A stretch of DNA of 64,000 nt from Candidatus Flexifilum affinis (GCA_016713325.1 JADJPJ010000107.1:53178-117177); one strand, 5' to 3'. Counted from the stretch's first letter, positions 1-12,070 are shown. Made by a program: numbers and translations. The notes: generated by a model not told the origin, from the sequence alone.

Positions 1-873
1 GCGGTCTTCGGAGTCGCTGCGGCGGAAACCGCCGGGACCTTCGCGCCGCGGACGGCGTTCTTCCTGCGATTCACCCTCCGGGCGTCGGTCTCGGACCGCT
101 GCGCCGGTGGGCCGTCCGCGGCGCGCGGCTTTCAATCGTTTGATTTCCGGCGCGGGCGTCATCAGCAGCTTGATGTCGCTGGCGGACAGCTCGCGCCATT
201 CGCCGGGACGGAGTTCGCCGAGCGGCAGCAAACCGATGTGCGTGCGTAACAGGCGTCGCACCTGATGCCCCAGCTTCATGCCGACCCGGCGAATTTGCCG
301 TTTTTTGCCTTCGGACATGATGATGCGCAGGGTGGAGAGGCGCTTGTCGCCCTGTACCAGGATGACGACACACGGCGCCGTGCGCTCGTCTTCGTCGAGG
401 ATGACCCCGTTGCGCCACTTGTCCAGTACGTCCAACCCTGGAAGCCCAACGACCTCGACCTTGTAGGTCTTGCTGTGCTGGTAACGGGGATGGGTGAGCC
501 GCTGGGCAATGTCGCCGTCGTTGGTGAGGACGATAAGCCCTTCGCTGTCGGCATCCAGCCGTCCGATGGGGAAGAGGTTCTCCGCCGTCTCCACCAGATC
601 GTAGATGGTCTCGCGGCGATCACCCTGATGCGGTTCCCGGGTGGTCAGAACATGTTTGGGTTTGTTGAGCGCGATGAAGATCTTCTTTCCCGTGGCCATC
701 TTCAGACGCGCCCCATCGACGGCGATGACGTCGACCTCCGGGTCAGCCCGGTCGCCCAGTTGTGCTCGTTCCCCGTTGACGGTCACCCGCCCATTTTCAA
801 TCAGTTCCTCGGCTGCCCGGCGTGAAGTGGCGGCGTTCGCCTGGGCAAGCAGTTTTTGCAGTCGTATTTTCAC
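1..873 (-). CDS. RsuA/RluB-family rRNA pseudouridine synthase (C terminus cut by window edge)
   Basis: Isomerises a specific uridine in rRNA to pseudouridine. The protein opens with an S4 RNA-binding domain (first ~60 residues, ending near NGRVTVNGERAQLG), followed by the catalytic domain with GRLDADSEGL, whose first Asp is the family's catalytic residue. A charged Arg/Gly/Pro-rich tail follows and runs off the left edge, so the true C terminus is not visible. GTG at 871-873 is chosen because the S4 domain begins there (KIRLQKLLAQ); a second in-frame GTG lies at 901-903. The rRNA position modified (RsuA versus RluB/RluF type) cannot be told from this sequence. Confidence 0.9.
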   Translation of the reverse strand, partial: MKIRLQKLLAQANAATSRRAAEELIENGRVTVNGERAQLGDRADPEVDVIAVDGARLKMATGKKIFIALNKPKHVLTTREPHQGDRRETIYDLVETAENLFPIGRLDADSEGLIVLTNDGDIAQRLTHPRYQHSKTYKVEVVGLPGLDVLDKWRNGVILDEDERTAPCVVILVQGDKRLSTLRIIMSEGKKRQIRRVGMKLGHQVRRLLRTHIGLLPLGELRPGEWRELSASDIKLLMTPAPEIKRLKAARRGRPTGAAVRDRRPEGESQEERRPRREGPGGFRRSDSEDR

Positions 874-996
874 TCTACTGTACCGCGCTTCTTTGGTATT
901 CACTGTAACGATTATACAGGTGTCTACCTTTCGCTTGACAGGGTGGGAAGATTTGTGTTAGGTTTGAGTCATCAGTTCGCTAATGGGGAATGCCTC

Positions 997-1938
997 ATGT
1001 CCGATCTGCGCCAGCTACCGCTCTTTTCCAACCAACCGGCGACCGTCGCAGATTTAAGTGTCCACACACGACTGGTCCATGCCATCCCGTTCTTCCAGGC
1101 GCACCTACGCGGCCAGGGGAAGACACAGCATACCATCGACGCCTTCACGGCCGATCTCATGCTGGTGACCGAGTATCACGGCGATCAGGCCGCGCTGGGC
1201 TGGTATACGACCACCCGGCTCAACGATTTCCTGAGCTGGATGGAAGACCGCCGGGGGGTGCCGTGCAGCCGCAAGACGTACGCCCGACGGGTCACGACGC
1301 TGAAGGTGTTCTTCAAATGGCTGACGGAGACAGGGGTTATCCCGCACGATCCCGCTAGTGCCCTGCTTCAGCGGTCGGGGCCTGCGCCACTGGCGAGCAT
1401 CCTGACGCCCGATGAAGTCGACGCGGTCCTATCGGTCGCGCGCGGACTACGTCACGGCGAAAAACCGGATGCGCGGCCGGAAATGCTCTTTCGCCTGATC
1501 GTCGGCACCGGCATCAAGAAGAGCGAAGCCATGACCCTCACGCCGGAGGATATTCATCCCGACGGCAGCGGCGGCTTGCAGGTGCTGATCCGCCACCAGG
1601 GCTCAAAAGACCGCTACCGCGAGCGCTACCTGCCGCTCGACATCGAGATCCAATCGGCACTTGACGAGTACCTGGCGCAGTACCGTCCCCAGACGTCGCT
1701 CTTCACCTGCACCGCGCGCAATCTCGAATACATCCTTGAAGATCTGGGAAAGCGCGCCGGGCTGGCGCAGAAAATCTCTTTTGAGATGCTGCGCTGGACC
1801 TTTGGCGTACGCGCCTATATGCTCGGCGAAGACCCGAACACCATCCGCGAGTGGCTGGGCCTGAGCGAGATTAGTTGGTTGGAGACATTCGGGAAAATCA
1901 AGCAGTTGGCCGCAAAGCTCTCCCCAGCCAGGGTGTAG
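997..1938 (+). CDS. Degenerate XerC/D-like tyrosine recombinase, probably catalytically inactive
   Basis: 313 residues with the two-domain layout of tyrosine recombinases: an N-terminal SAM-like core-binding domain (about 25-120) and a C-terminal catalytic fold (about 135-305). Aligned by eye to XerD, the first catalytic Arg is Lys174 (TGIKKSE), the HxLR His is Glu263 (EMLR; Arg266 is kept), the LGH His is Leu289, and the nucleophilic Tyr is Phe298 (WLETFGK). Only the beta-hairpin Lys/Arg and one Arg remain, so strand cleavage is not expected. ATG 997 is preferred over the open frame starting at 856 because GGGGAA lies 6 nt upstream. It stands alone, divergent from the pseudouridine synthase, with no att sites or cargo beside it. 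Role unknown; it may bind DNA without cutting. Confidence 0.8.
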   Translation: MSDLRQLPLFSNQPATVADLSVHTRLVHAIPFFQAHLRGQGKTQHTIDAFTADLMLVTEYHGDQAALGWYTTTRLNDFLSWMEDRRGVPCSRKTYARRVTTLKVFFKWLTETGVIPHDPASALLQRSGPAPLASILTPDEVDAVLSVARGLRHGEKPDARPEMLFRLIVGTGIKKSEAMTLTPEDIHPDGSGGLQVLIRHQGSKDRYRERYLPLDIEIQSALDEYLAQYRPQTSLFTCTARNLEYILEDLGKRAGLAQKISFEMLRWTFGVRAYMLGEDPNTIREWLGLSEISWLETFGKIKQLAAKLSPARV

Positions 1939-1963
1939 TCTCGTTCGAAGCCCGCTATTCTTA

Positions 1964-1989
1964 CAGGAGCGCAACGGTGCGCGCTCCTG
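1964..1989. terminator. Hairpin between convergent genes
   Basis: A 9-bp perfect inverted repeat (CAGGAGCGC / GCGCTCCTG, 8-nt loop) lies between the ends of the recombinase-like gene and the convergent rlmI gene. There is no long T run on either side, so it is a weak or Rho-assisted terminator candidate. Confidence 0.5.
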
Positions 1990-2058
1990 CTGTTATACCC
2001 CTCTGAAGATTGCAAAGAGTCGGACCCATGGGCCCGGCCGCAAAGTGCGACGATCCTC

Positions 2059-5293
<3,235 letters not shown>

Positions 5294-5974
5294 TCAGGGC
5301 GAGAATACATCCAGATAATCGGCGGCAGCCCAGCCGCGCCGCGTCGTGTCGTCCGGGCTCTGAATTTCCCACCACGTCAGCCCGGCGGACTGCACCGGAC
5401 CGCCCACCACGTTGAAGCCCTCACCAAGCGCCGCCGTGAAGAGTGGGGTGTTGTCCAGGCCGGCTTCCGGGCGGACGTTCAGCCCCTCGGTGTTGACCAG
5501 AATCGCCGAACCCACATTGACCGTCAGTGGGGTAGGTGACAGGATGACCGGCGCCAGGGTAGGGCCTTCCAGGGCAAACGTCGGCAACGGCAGGTTCTGT
5601 CCGGACAGATCAGTCGTTGGAGTGACGATCGGGTCGGCGGTTGGCTGTTCAGGAACGGGACTGGTTGGGGTCGGTTCGCCAGTGACGATGATCACCCTGG
5701 GCTCGCCGCCCGGCGCGGTCTGCCCACCAAGCATGAGCACCAGCGAAACGATGCCGACGGCGATGCCAAAGACCATCAGCAGCATCAACCCAACGGACCA
5801 CGCCGGCAGGAACATCGGGCTGCTCTGGCGGTCGGAACGCTTGCGCTTACGGCGCTCGGGCACGCCGCTGCTGCGAGGAGCGTTTGCCGTCTGGCCGGTG
5901 CGTCGTGGATCGACCGGCAGGACCGGCTGGGTCCCGGTAAGATCTCGCGTATCATCCAGGCGGGGTTCAGTCAT
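5294..5974 (-). CDS. Membrane-anchored bacterial SH3-domain protein
   Basis: 226 residues. A basic cytoplasmic N terminus (RRKRKRSD near 42-49) is followed by one transmembrane segment (about 55-84), a Pro/Thr-rich extracytoplasmic linker (about 95-150), and a C-terminal bacterial SH3 domain (about 150-224; EGLNVRPEAG, TWWEIQSPD, RGWAAADYL). Such domains usually bind cell-wall peptides or other surface ligands. The gene sits 7 nt after polX and 12 nt before ligA in the same operon, with AGAGG before its ATG. A link to DNA repair is not evident; the neighbourhood may simply be co-transcribed. Exact function unknown. Confidence 0.8.
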   Translation of the reverse strand: MTEPRLDDTRDLTGTQPVLPVDPRRTGQTANAPRSSGVPERRKRKRSDRQSSPMFLPAWSVGLMLLMVFGIAVGIVSLVLMLGGQTAPGGEPRVIIVTGEPTPTSPVPEQPTADPIVTPTTDLSGQNLPLPTFALEGPTLAPVILSPTPLTVNVGSAILVNTEGLNVRPEAGLDNTPLFTAALGEGFNVVGGPVQSAGLTWWEIQSPDDTTRRGWAAADYLDVFSP

Positions 5975-5981
5975 TGTCGCT

Positions 5982-7727
5982 TTAACCTCTGCGCTTGACC
6001 CAATCCAAGAACTGCTCCAGCGTCCATGTGTTGATCACCTGCGCCGGCTCGACCCAACCGCGCCGCGCGGTCAGAATGCCGTAGCGGAGCAGATCCATAT
6101 TCTGGATGCTATGGGCGTCAGAGTCGATAGCCAGTGGAATGCCCAACTGTGTGGCGCGCCGGGCGTAGCGCGCTTCCAGATCGAGGCGCTCCGGGTTGGC
6201 ATTGATCTCCAGGGCGATGCCCGACTGCGCAGCCGCCTCGAAGACGGCGTCCATATCGAGGTCCGCGCCTTCGCGGCTGGCGATCAACTGGCCGCGAGGG
6301 TGGCCGATCAGGTCGACATGCGGATTGCGGATGGCGTTCAGCAGCCGGGCAGTGATCTGTTCGCGCGGTTGGCGCAGGCTGACGTGCAGAGAGGCGACCA
6401 CGAAGTCGAGCTGGGCCAGTACCTCGTCGGGGAAGTCGAGTTCTCCGTCCGCCTTGATCTCCACTTCGCTGCCGTGGAAGACGCGCAGGGCCGGGGCGAA
6501 TTCCGCGTCCACCTTCCGCACCTCCGCCTGCTGGGCGAGCAGTCGCTCGACGCTCAGGCCGTTGGCGACGACCGCACCCCTGGAGTGGTCGGTGATCACG
6601 ATCCAGCGACGACCGCGCGCCTTTGCCGCCGCCGCCATTTCGCGGATAGTCGCCGTGCCATCGCTCCACACGGTGTGCATGTGCAGGTCGGCGGTCAGAT
6701 CCTCCAGACGGATCAGGGTGGGCACCTTGCCCTGCTGTGCCGCCTCAATCTCCCCCTGATCTTCGCGTATCTCGGGTGGAATCCACGGCAGGCCCAGGTG
6801 GCGGTAGACCTCCTCCTCTTCGGCGCACAGAAGCTCCGTGCCTGCGGCTGGGTCATCCTTGTTCACCGGGGTGAGGGCATGTTCATTGAGGCTCAGACCG
6901 CGCGCCAGCGCGATCTCGCGGATACGGATGTTATGGGCCTGACTGCCGCTGAAATACTGAAGGGCCGTACCCCAGCGTTCGGGCGGGAGAATGCGCAGAT
7001 CGACTTGCAGGCCGTTCTGAAGCTCGATCGAACTCTTGGTCGGGCCATGACCCAATACCCGCGCGACGGCGTCATCGGCGACAAAGGCGTCCATGATCGG
7101 CTGCGGTTCGTTGCTGGCGATGAGCAGATCGACGTCGCCGATGGTCGCGCGTCCTCTGCGGATGCTGCCGGCGATCTCACCCTTCAGCGCGCCCGGTATT
7201 TGGAGCAGCCTCGCGAGGATGGCTTCGGCGGCGGGCAGCGCGACGCCGAGCAGGGTGCGCGTATCGGACGACCGGCGCTTGTAGGACTCGATGCTCTCCA
7301 GCACCTTGGCTTCTGATTTGGCGCCCATGCCGGGCAGATCCCGCAGTTTTCCCGCACGGGCCGCCGCTTCCAGCGCCTCGACCGTGGTCAGGCCGGCTTC
7401 CTCCCAGAACATCTTCGCCTTCTTCGGGCCGACGCCGTTCAGATGCAGGATATCCAGCACCCCCGGTGGGATTTCCGCAGCGAGATCGTTGTAGAAGCGG
7501 AGCTGACCCGTCTCCAGAATCTCGGTGATCTTCTCGGCGATGATTTTTCCCACATGGGGGATGGTGTCCAGTTCTTTGGCGGCGGCCAGCGTGCGCAGAT
7601 CCCGCGCCTGCTCGCGAATCCCCTCGGCGGCATTGCGATAGGCCATGATCCGGTGAATGATTTCTCCTTTGATCTGGAGCATGTCCGCGATGCGGTCGAA
7701 CAGATCTGCGATTTCCCGGTTGGTCAT
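5982..7727 (-). CDS. polX: DNA polymerase/3'-5' exonuclease PolX
   Basis: 581 residues, matching bacterial PolX, a gap-filling polymerase used in base excision repair. The N-terminal half holds the 8-kDa-like and helix-hairpin-helix regions (LHLNGVGPKKA, LPGMGAKSE) and the family X nucleotidyltransferase site (GRATIGDVDLL with paired Asp). The C-terminal half is a PHP domain (about 340-575) with HMHTVWSDG, DHS and a late DSDAHS metal motif, the source of the exonuclease activity. It heads the leftward operon polX-SH3-ligA-rlmI, which makes repair a sensible theme. It is divergent from the trp operon. Confidence 0.95.
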   Translation of the reverse strand: MTNREIADLFDRIADMLQIKGEIIHRIMAYRNAAEGIREQARDLRTLAAAKELDTIPHVGKIIAEKITEILETGQLRFYNDLAAEIPPGVLDILHLNGVGPKKAKMFWEEAGLTTVEALEAAARAGKLRDLPGMGAKSEAKVLESIESYKRRSSDTRTLLGVALPAAEAILARLLQIPGALKGEIAGSIRRGRATIGDVDLLIASNEPQPIMDAFVADDAVARVLGHGPTKSSIELQNGLQVDLRILPPERWGTALQYFSGSQAHNIRIREIALARGLSLNEHALTPVNKDDPAAGTELLCAEEEEVYRHLGLPWIPPEIREDQGEIEAAQQGKVPTLIRLEDLTADLHMHTVWSDGTATIREMAAAAKARGRRWIVITDHSRGAVVANGLSVERLLAQQAEVRKVDAEFAPALRVFHGSEVEIKADGELDFPDEVLAQLDFVVASLHVSLRQPREQITARLLNAIRNPHVDLIGHPRGQLIASREGADLDMDAVFEAAAQSGIALEINANPERLDLEARYARRATQLGIPLAIDSDAHSIQNMDLLRYGILTARRGWVEPAQVINTWTLEQFLDWVKRRG

Positions 7728-7851
7728 GCCTGCGCCGCCTCTGGTCTAGAACGTCTGTATCATGCTGACATTGTAATGGACTTCACCGGATAGAATCAAA
7801 TGCGCCGCGCCATGGATGCCGAGGCCGATTCGTTACAGATTTCCAGAAGTC

Positions 7852-7880
7852 TTGACACACTTTCGATTTGTCGTTACGCT
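7852..7880 (+). promoter_or_regulatory. Sigma-70-type promoter of the trp operon
   Basis: A consensus -35 TTGACA (7852-7857) is followed after 17 nt by TACGCT (7875-7880) as the -10. Transcription would start near 7887, just upstream of the T-box leader. Confidence 0.7.
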
Positions 7881-7886
7881 AAGCAG

Positions 7887-8187
7887 CAACAATCCAGATC
7901 TGCAACGACGTTGACCTGGACGAGTACGTTTTCAAACGGTGTTTCAGAGAGCCGCTGGCAGCTGTGAAGGCGGTACACACGCGAAAACCGAATGGACCAG
8001 CGAGTCGCGGGCGCGAACATCCGACTATGGATCAGTAGCGTTTGCCGGGTTCGCCACCGTTATCACGGCGAGGGTATCGGCAGACTTGTACTGCCCGTAC
8101 CTGTCAAGCGGCGGGCATCTCACGATGCCGGCAATCAAGGTGGCACCACGGGAACCCCACTCGTCCTTGAACGGGTTGGGGTTTTTT
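7887..8187 (+). promoter_or_regulatory. T-box riboswitch (tRNA-Trp specific) upstream of trpE
   Basis: The ~300-nt leader carries the T-box hallmarks. Stem I sequence (CAGAGAGCCGC ... GGCGGTA, 7946-7975) is followed by GAA and a TGG specifier (7993-7995) then ACC and GAGTC. Near the 3' end lies the T-box sequence AAGGTGGCACCACG (8137-8150). The bulge TGGC would pair with GCCA, matching the G discriminator base typical of bacterial tRNA-Trp. AAGG (8137-8140) can pair with CCTT (8165-8168) as antiterminator, competing with the terminator at 8154-8187. Uncharged tRNA-Trp should therefore allow transcription of trpE onward. Only one Trp codon position is needed, and no leader peptide is used. Confidence 0.88.
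8154..8187 (+). terminator. T-box-controlled intrinsic terminator
   Basis: ACCCCACTCGT pairs with ACGGGTTGGGGT (one bulged T), followed by TTTTT and 36 nt before the trpE start. Its left arm overlaps the antiterminator region of the T-box. Confidence 0.88.
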
Positions 8188-8223
8188 GTTCCCGTTTTGC
8201 ACCTTGGTGAAGGAGATACAGCG

Positions 8224-9747
8224 ATGGTTTCTGTGATGATGGCGGCAGGAACGACCGTGCATCCAAACCGGGAACAGGTCTTTCGCCTGTTCGACCAGGG
8301 CGACCTGGTGCCGGTCTACCGCACCCTGCTGGCCGATCTGGAAACGCCAGTATCGGTCTATGTGAAGCTCGCGCAGATGGGCGAGGTCTCTTTTCTGCTG
8401 GAAAGCGTGGAAGGCGGTGAGCACGTCGGTCGCTACTCCTTCCTCGGCGTGAATCCCAAAGGCGTGATCTCCGTTCGCGATAGGGTGGTCACGCGCACGC
8501 TGCACGGCGAGACCACGACCCGGCCTCTGGACCCCGGCGAAGACCCCCTCAATGTGATTGAAACTGAGTTCCACCGCGTGAAGCCTGTCCACGTCGAAGG
8601 GCTGCCGCGCCTGATCGGCGGCGCGGTCGGCTTCGTCGCTTACGACTGCGTTCGCTATTTCGAGCGTCTGCCGCAGACGGCCGTCAATGAACTCGACGTG
8701 CCGGACGTGGCGTTCATGCTGGTCGACACGCTGGTCATCTTCGACCATGCCAAGCACCAGTTGATTGTTCTGGCCAACGCGCACGACACGGGTGACCGGG
8801 AGGCCGCCTTCGACGACGCCGTGCGCCGCATCGACGCCATTACCGAGGCGCTCAGGCAGCCGCTGGTCATGCCTGCGGAACACCTGCCGGCCGCGGAGCC
8901 GATTTTCGACGAACTGACCTCGAACCTGACCCGCGCCGAGTATGAGGCGTCGGTGGTCGCCGCGAAAGAATACATCGCCGCCGGTGACGCCTTCCAGATT
9001 GTCCTGTCGCAGCGCCTGAGCCGCCGCACCAACGCCTCGCCTTTGACCATCTACCGTGCCCTCCGTGCCACCAACCCCTCCCCGTACATGTTCTTCCTGC
9101 GCTTTGGCGAGGAGTACTCGCTGGTCGGCGCCTCGCCAGAGATGATGGTTCGGCTGGAAGATGGCATCGCCACCACGCGCCCGATTGCCGGTTCACGCCG
9201 CCGGGGCGCCAACGCGGCCGAAGACGATGCGCTGGCGGCAGAACTGCTGGCCGATCCCAAAGAACGCGCCGAGCACGTCATGCTGGTCGACCTGGGGCGC
9301 AACGATCTGGGCCGGGTCTGCGAATATGGGACGGTCAAGGTCACCGACATGATGTTCGTCGAGCGCTATTCCCACATCATGCACATCGTCAGCAACGTTC
9401 AGGGAAAGCTGCGCTCGGGGATGAACGCCTTCGATCTGCTGCGCGCTACGTTCCCCGCCGGCACGCTCAGCGGGGCGCCCAAAGTGCGGGCGATGGAGAT
9501 CATCGAGGAACTGGAAGGCACTCGGCGCGGCGTCTACGGCGGCGCGGTGGGCTATTTCAGCTTCGACGGATCGATGGATACGTGTATCACCATTCGATCC
9601 GCCCTCATCAGTGGTGGAAAGGTGTATATTCAGTCCGGAGCGGGCCTCGTTGCCGACAGCGTACCCGCCACTGAATATGAAGAGACGCTCAGCAAGGCGC
9701 GGGCGATGGCGGTGACCATCCAGCGTGCGGAGCAGGGGCTTCTCTGA
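8224..9747 (+). CDS. trpE: Anthranilate synthase component I
   Basis: 507 residues. Converts chorismate to anthranilate with ammonia delivered by TrpG, the first step of tryptophan synthesis. The N-terminal domain carries LLES (58-61), part of the Trp feedback-binding site, so the enzyme is probably Trp-inhibited. The chorismate-binding domain includes FQIVLSQR, GASPEMMVR, PIAGSRRRG and AGTLSGAPK. The ATG at 8224 has AAGGAG 8 nt upstream; the open frame extends back to 7939 but would run through the T-box, so the longer form is rejected. First gene of the operon, 36 nt after the regulated terminator. Confidence 0.97.
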   Translation: MVSVMMAAGTTVHPNREQVFRLFDQGDLVPVYRTLLADLETPVSVYVKLAQMGEVSFLLESVEGGEHVGRYSFLGVNPKGVISVRDRVVTRTLHGETTTRPLDPGEDPLNVIETEFHRVKPVHVEGLPRLIGGAVGFVAYDCVRYFERLPQTAVNELDVPDVAFMLVDTLVIFDHAKHQLIVLANAHDTGDREAAFDDAVRRIDAITEALRQPLVMPAEHLPAAEPIFDELTSNLTRAEYEASVVAAKEYIAAGDAFQIVLSQRLSRRTNASPLTIYRALRATNPSPYMFFLRFGEEYSLVGASPEMMVRLEDGIATTRPIAGSRRRGANAAEDDALAAELLADPKERAEHVMLVDLGRNDLGRVCEYGTVKVTDMMFVERYSHIMHIVSNVQGKLRSGMNAFDLLRATFPAGTLSGAPKVRAMEIIEELEGTRRGVYGGAVGYFSFDGSMDTCITIRSALISGGKVYIQSGAGLVADSVPATEYEETLSKARAMAVTIQRAEQGLL

Positions 9748-9784
9748 ATACATCACGCAACCATCACACAGAAGGGGACATTCG

Positions 9785-10435
9785 ATGAACGTTCGGCGCA
9801 TCATATTCCTTCGCCCAGGCGAGACAGACTGGAACAAGCAGGGACGCTGGCAGGGGTGGGTGGCCGCACCGTTGAACGACCATGGGCGGCAGCAGGCCGC
9901 CATGCTTGCGCGCTTCGTCCGCAACATCGGGATCGGCGCGTTCTACACGAGCGACCTGCGGCGTGCCCTCCAGACGGCGGACATGCTCTGCCGCAGCCTG
10001 GCGATCGAACCAACGGTCGACGAACGACTGCGGGAACGGAACATCGGGCTCTGGCAGGGGCTGACCGTCGACGAGATGAAGGACTGGTACCCTGATGAGT
10101 ATGCTCAGATGTTGGGCGACATCGAGGACTTCCGCCCGCCGTCCGGCGAATCTCGCAACGATGTGCGACGGCGAGCGATGAGTGCGTTGGACGCCATCCT
10201 GGTCAAGTCGCAGTATGAGACGGTGGCAGTCCTTTCGCACACCACTGCGATCAAGATCATGCTGTCCGCCCTGGTGCCAAGCTACGACCCGCTTTACGTG
10301 AATCTCGACAATGCGTCGGTGACGACGATCCACCGAAAAGAGGGCCTGTGGGAAATTGCCGCGGTGAATGACCAGATGCATCTGGAAGGACTAGCCGCCC
10401 GCTCCATGGGCGAGATTGAGGCGCATAAACGATGA
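9785..10435 (+). CDS. Histidine-phosphatase-like protein lacking the catalytic His
   Basis: 216 residues with the phosphoglycerate mutase/histidine phosphatase fold, placed between trpE and trpG and overlapping trpG by 4 nt. The family signature is RHG; here it is Arg10-Pro11-Gly12 ([10 protein letters not shown]), with the Pro codon CCA at 9815-9817. The other active-site elements remain: [10 protein letters not shown] (Arg near 59-60), the Glu near 84 and the second His152 (LSHTTAIK). Without the phospho-accepting His it should not act as a normal phosphatase or mutase. CAC to CCA needs two base changes, so a single sequencing error does not explain it. ATG 9785 follows AGAAGGGG. A binding or regulatory role is possible but unproven. 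Confidence 0.85.
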   Translation: MNVRRIIFLRPGETDWNKQGRWQGWVAAPLNDHGRQQAAMLARFVRNIGIGAFYTSDLRRALQTADMLCRSLAIEPTVDERLRERNIGLWQGLTVDEMKDWYPDEYAQMLGDIEDFRPPSGESRNDVRRRAMSALDAILVKSQYETVAVLSHTTAIKIMLSALVPSYDPLYVNLDNASVTTIHRKEGLWEIAAVNDQMHLEGLAARSMGEIEAHKR

Positions 10436-11013
10436 TCCTGGTGATCGACAACTACGATAGCTTTACCTACAACCTCGTGCAGTTGCTCGGCGAAATGGGG
10501 GCGGAGCTTCAGGTTCACCGCAACGACAAAATCACGCTGGACGAGATCCGCGCGTTAAATCCTTCGCATCTCGTCATTTCGCCTGGGCCTGGTGACCCGG
10601 ACGATGCGGGGATCTCGCTCGACGTCATCCGACAGTTTGGCGCGACCACGCCGCTCCTTGGCGTCTGCCTGGGGCATCAGTCGATCGGACAGGCTTACGG
10701 CGGCGTGATTCGCCGGGCCGCCAGCCTGATGCATGGCAAGACCAGCCAGATTTACCACCAGGGCGACCCCATGTTTGACGGTGTGCCCAATCCATTTGAA
10801 GCGACGCGCTACCATAGCCTGATTGTCGAACCGGAGACATTCCCGGCCGATCTGCTGGTGACCGCCTCCACCGACACTGGCGAGATTATGGCGCTGCGCC
10901 ACCGCACACATCCAGTCTTCGGCGTGCAGTTTCACCCGGAGAGCATCCTCACAACCTACGGCCGGCGCATCCTGGCGAACTTCCTGCAAGTGACCATTCC
11001 GGTCGCCGCCTGA
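10432..11013 (+). CDS. trpG: Anthranilate synthase component II, glutamine amidotransferase
   Basis: 193-residue class I glutamine amidotransferase that hydrolyses glutamine and passes ammonia to TrpE. It has [11 protein letters not shown], the oxyanion region SPGPGDP, the nucleophile Cys79 in GVCLGHQS and the His-Glu pair in VQFHPES. Family members can also serve PabA function, which cannot be excluded. The ATG overlaps the preceding stop codon (ATGA), indicating coupling. It is not fused to TrpD or TrpE. Confidence 0.95.
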   Translation: MILVIDNYDSFTYNLVQLLGEMGAELQVHRNDKITLDEIRALNPSHLVISPGPGDPDDAGISLDVIRQFGATTPLLGVCLGHQSIGQAYGGVIRRAASLMHGKTSQIYHQGDPMFDGVPNPFEATRYHSLIVEPETFPADLLVTASTDTGEIMALRHRTHPVFGVQFHPESILTTYGRRILANFLQVTIPVAA

Positions 11014-11026
11014 GGTGTCGGGCACG

Positions 11027-12070
11027 ATGGACATTCAGAGAGCGATCGACCTCATCAGTCGGTTCGGCCACCTCCAGATCGAGGAGGCCGAAGAGGTTAT
11101 GAACCAGATTATGAGCGGCAATGCGACCGAGGCGCAGATCGGCGCGTACCTGATGGCGCTGCGCATGAAGGGCGAGACGCAGGACGAGATCGTCGGCAGC
11201 GCGCTTGCTATGCGTTCCAATGCCGAGAAGGTTCGCACCGGCTTCGACGGCGTCGATCTGCTTGACACCTGCGGCACGGGTGGCGACAAGTCGGGAACGT
11301 TCAACATCAGCACCACCGTCGCCTTCGTGGCGGCCGGGGCAGGGCTGCGCGTGGCCAAACACGGCAACCGCGCCGCGTCGAGCAAGTGCGGCAGCGCCGA
11401 TGTCCTGGGCGAGATGGGCGTCAACCTCGACCTCACCCCGGATCAGGTCGGGCGCTGTATCGACGATGTGGGCATCGGCTTCCTGTTTGCTGCCAGGCTG
11501 CACCCGGCCATGAAGCATGCTATTCACCCGCGGCGTCAGATCGGCATCCGCACCATTTTCAACATCCTGGGGCCGCTGACCAACCCGGCCGGGGCGCGTC
11601 GTCAGTTGATGGGCGTGTTCGCCAGCGACCTGACGCCGATGCTGGCTCACGTCCTGGACCAACTGGGGACGGTCACGGCGCTGGTGGTGAGCGGCTACGG
11701 TGGGCTGGACGAACTGACCACGACCGGCGTGAACCAGATCAGCCACCTGAGCGATGGCACAGTGCGGACCTATGACCTGGAGCCGGAATCGCTCGGTTTC
11801 AAGGGCGCCAACATTCATGAACTGCTCGGCGGCGATGCGCCGACCAATGCCGCCATCCTGCGCGGCATTCTGAACGGCGAAATTCGCGACGCCCGGCGTG
11901 ACGTGGTGCTGCTGAACGCCGCGGCCGCGCTGATCGCCGCCGGCAAGGTGGTCGATTTCCCCGTGGGCATCGTACTGGCCGCCGAAGTCATCGACTCTGG
12001 CGCGGCGCTGGCCAAACTGGAAGCGCTCATCGCTCATTCGCAGAAACTGGCCTCGGAGCAGGTGGCGTGA
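11027..12070 (+). CDS. trpD: Anthranilate phosphoribosyltransferase
   Basis: 347 residues. Joins anthranilate to PRPP giving phosphoribosyl-anthranilate. The glycine-rich PRPP motif CGTGGDKSGTFNIST, the anthranilate-contact segment KHGNRAASSKCG and the metal-binding region near GGLDELTTTG are present. ATG 11027 is preferred over GTG 11015 because GAGGTG at 11013-11018 gives a ribosome site 8 nt upstream; that site overlaps the trpG stop. The gene overlaps trpC by 4 nt. Confidence 0.95.
   Translation: MDIQRAIDLISRFGHLQIEEAEEVMNQIMSGNATEAQIGAYLMALRMKGETQDEIVGSALAMRSNAEKVRTGFDGVDLLDTCGTGGDKSGTFNISTTVAFVAAGAGLRVAKHGNRAASSKCGSADVLGEMGVNLDLTPDQVGRCIDDVGIGFLFAARLHPAMKHAIHPRRQIGIRTIFNILGPLTNPAGARRQLMGVFASDLTPMLAHVLDQLGTVTALVVSGYGGLDELTTTGVNQISHLSDGTVRTYDLEPESLGFKGANIHELLGGDAPTNAAILRGILNGEIRDARRDVVLLNAAAALIAAGKVVDFPVGIVLAAEVIDSGAALAKLEALIAHSQKLASEQVA

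Noticed and set aside
265..825. Forward open frame at the left end
   Set aside because: It mirrors the reverse-strand pseudouridine synthase and has no recognisable family.
997..1938. Integrase of a mobile element
   Set aside because: No att repeats, cargo genes or flanking tRNA, and catalytic residues are lost.
7939..8223. Extended N terminus for TrpE from the open frame beginning at 7939
   Set aside because: It would translate through the T-box and terminator; ATG 8224 has a good ribosome site and fits the family N terminus.
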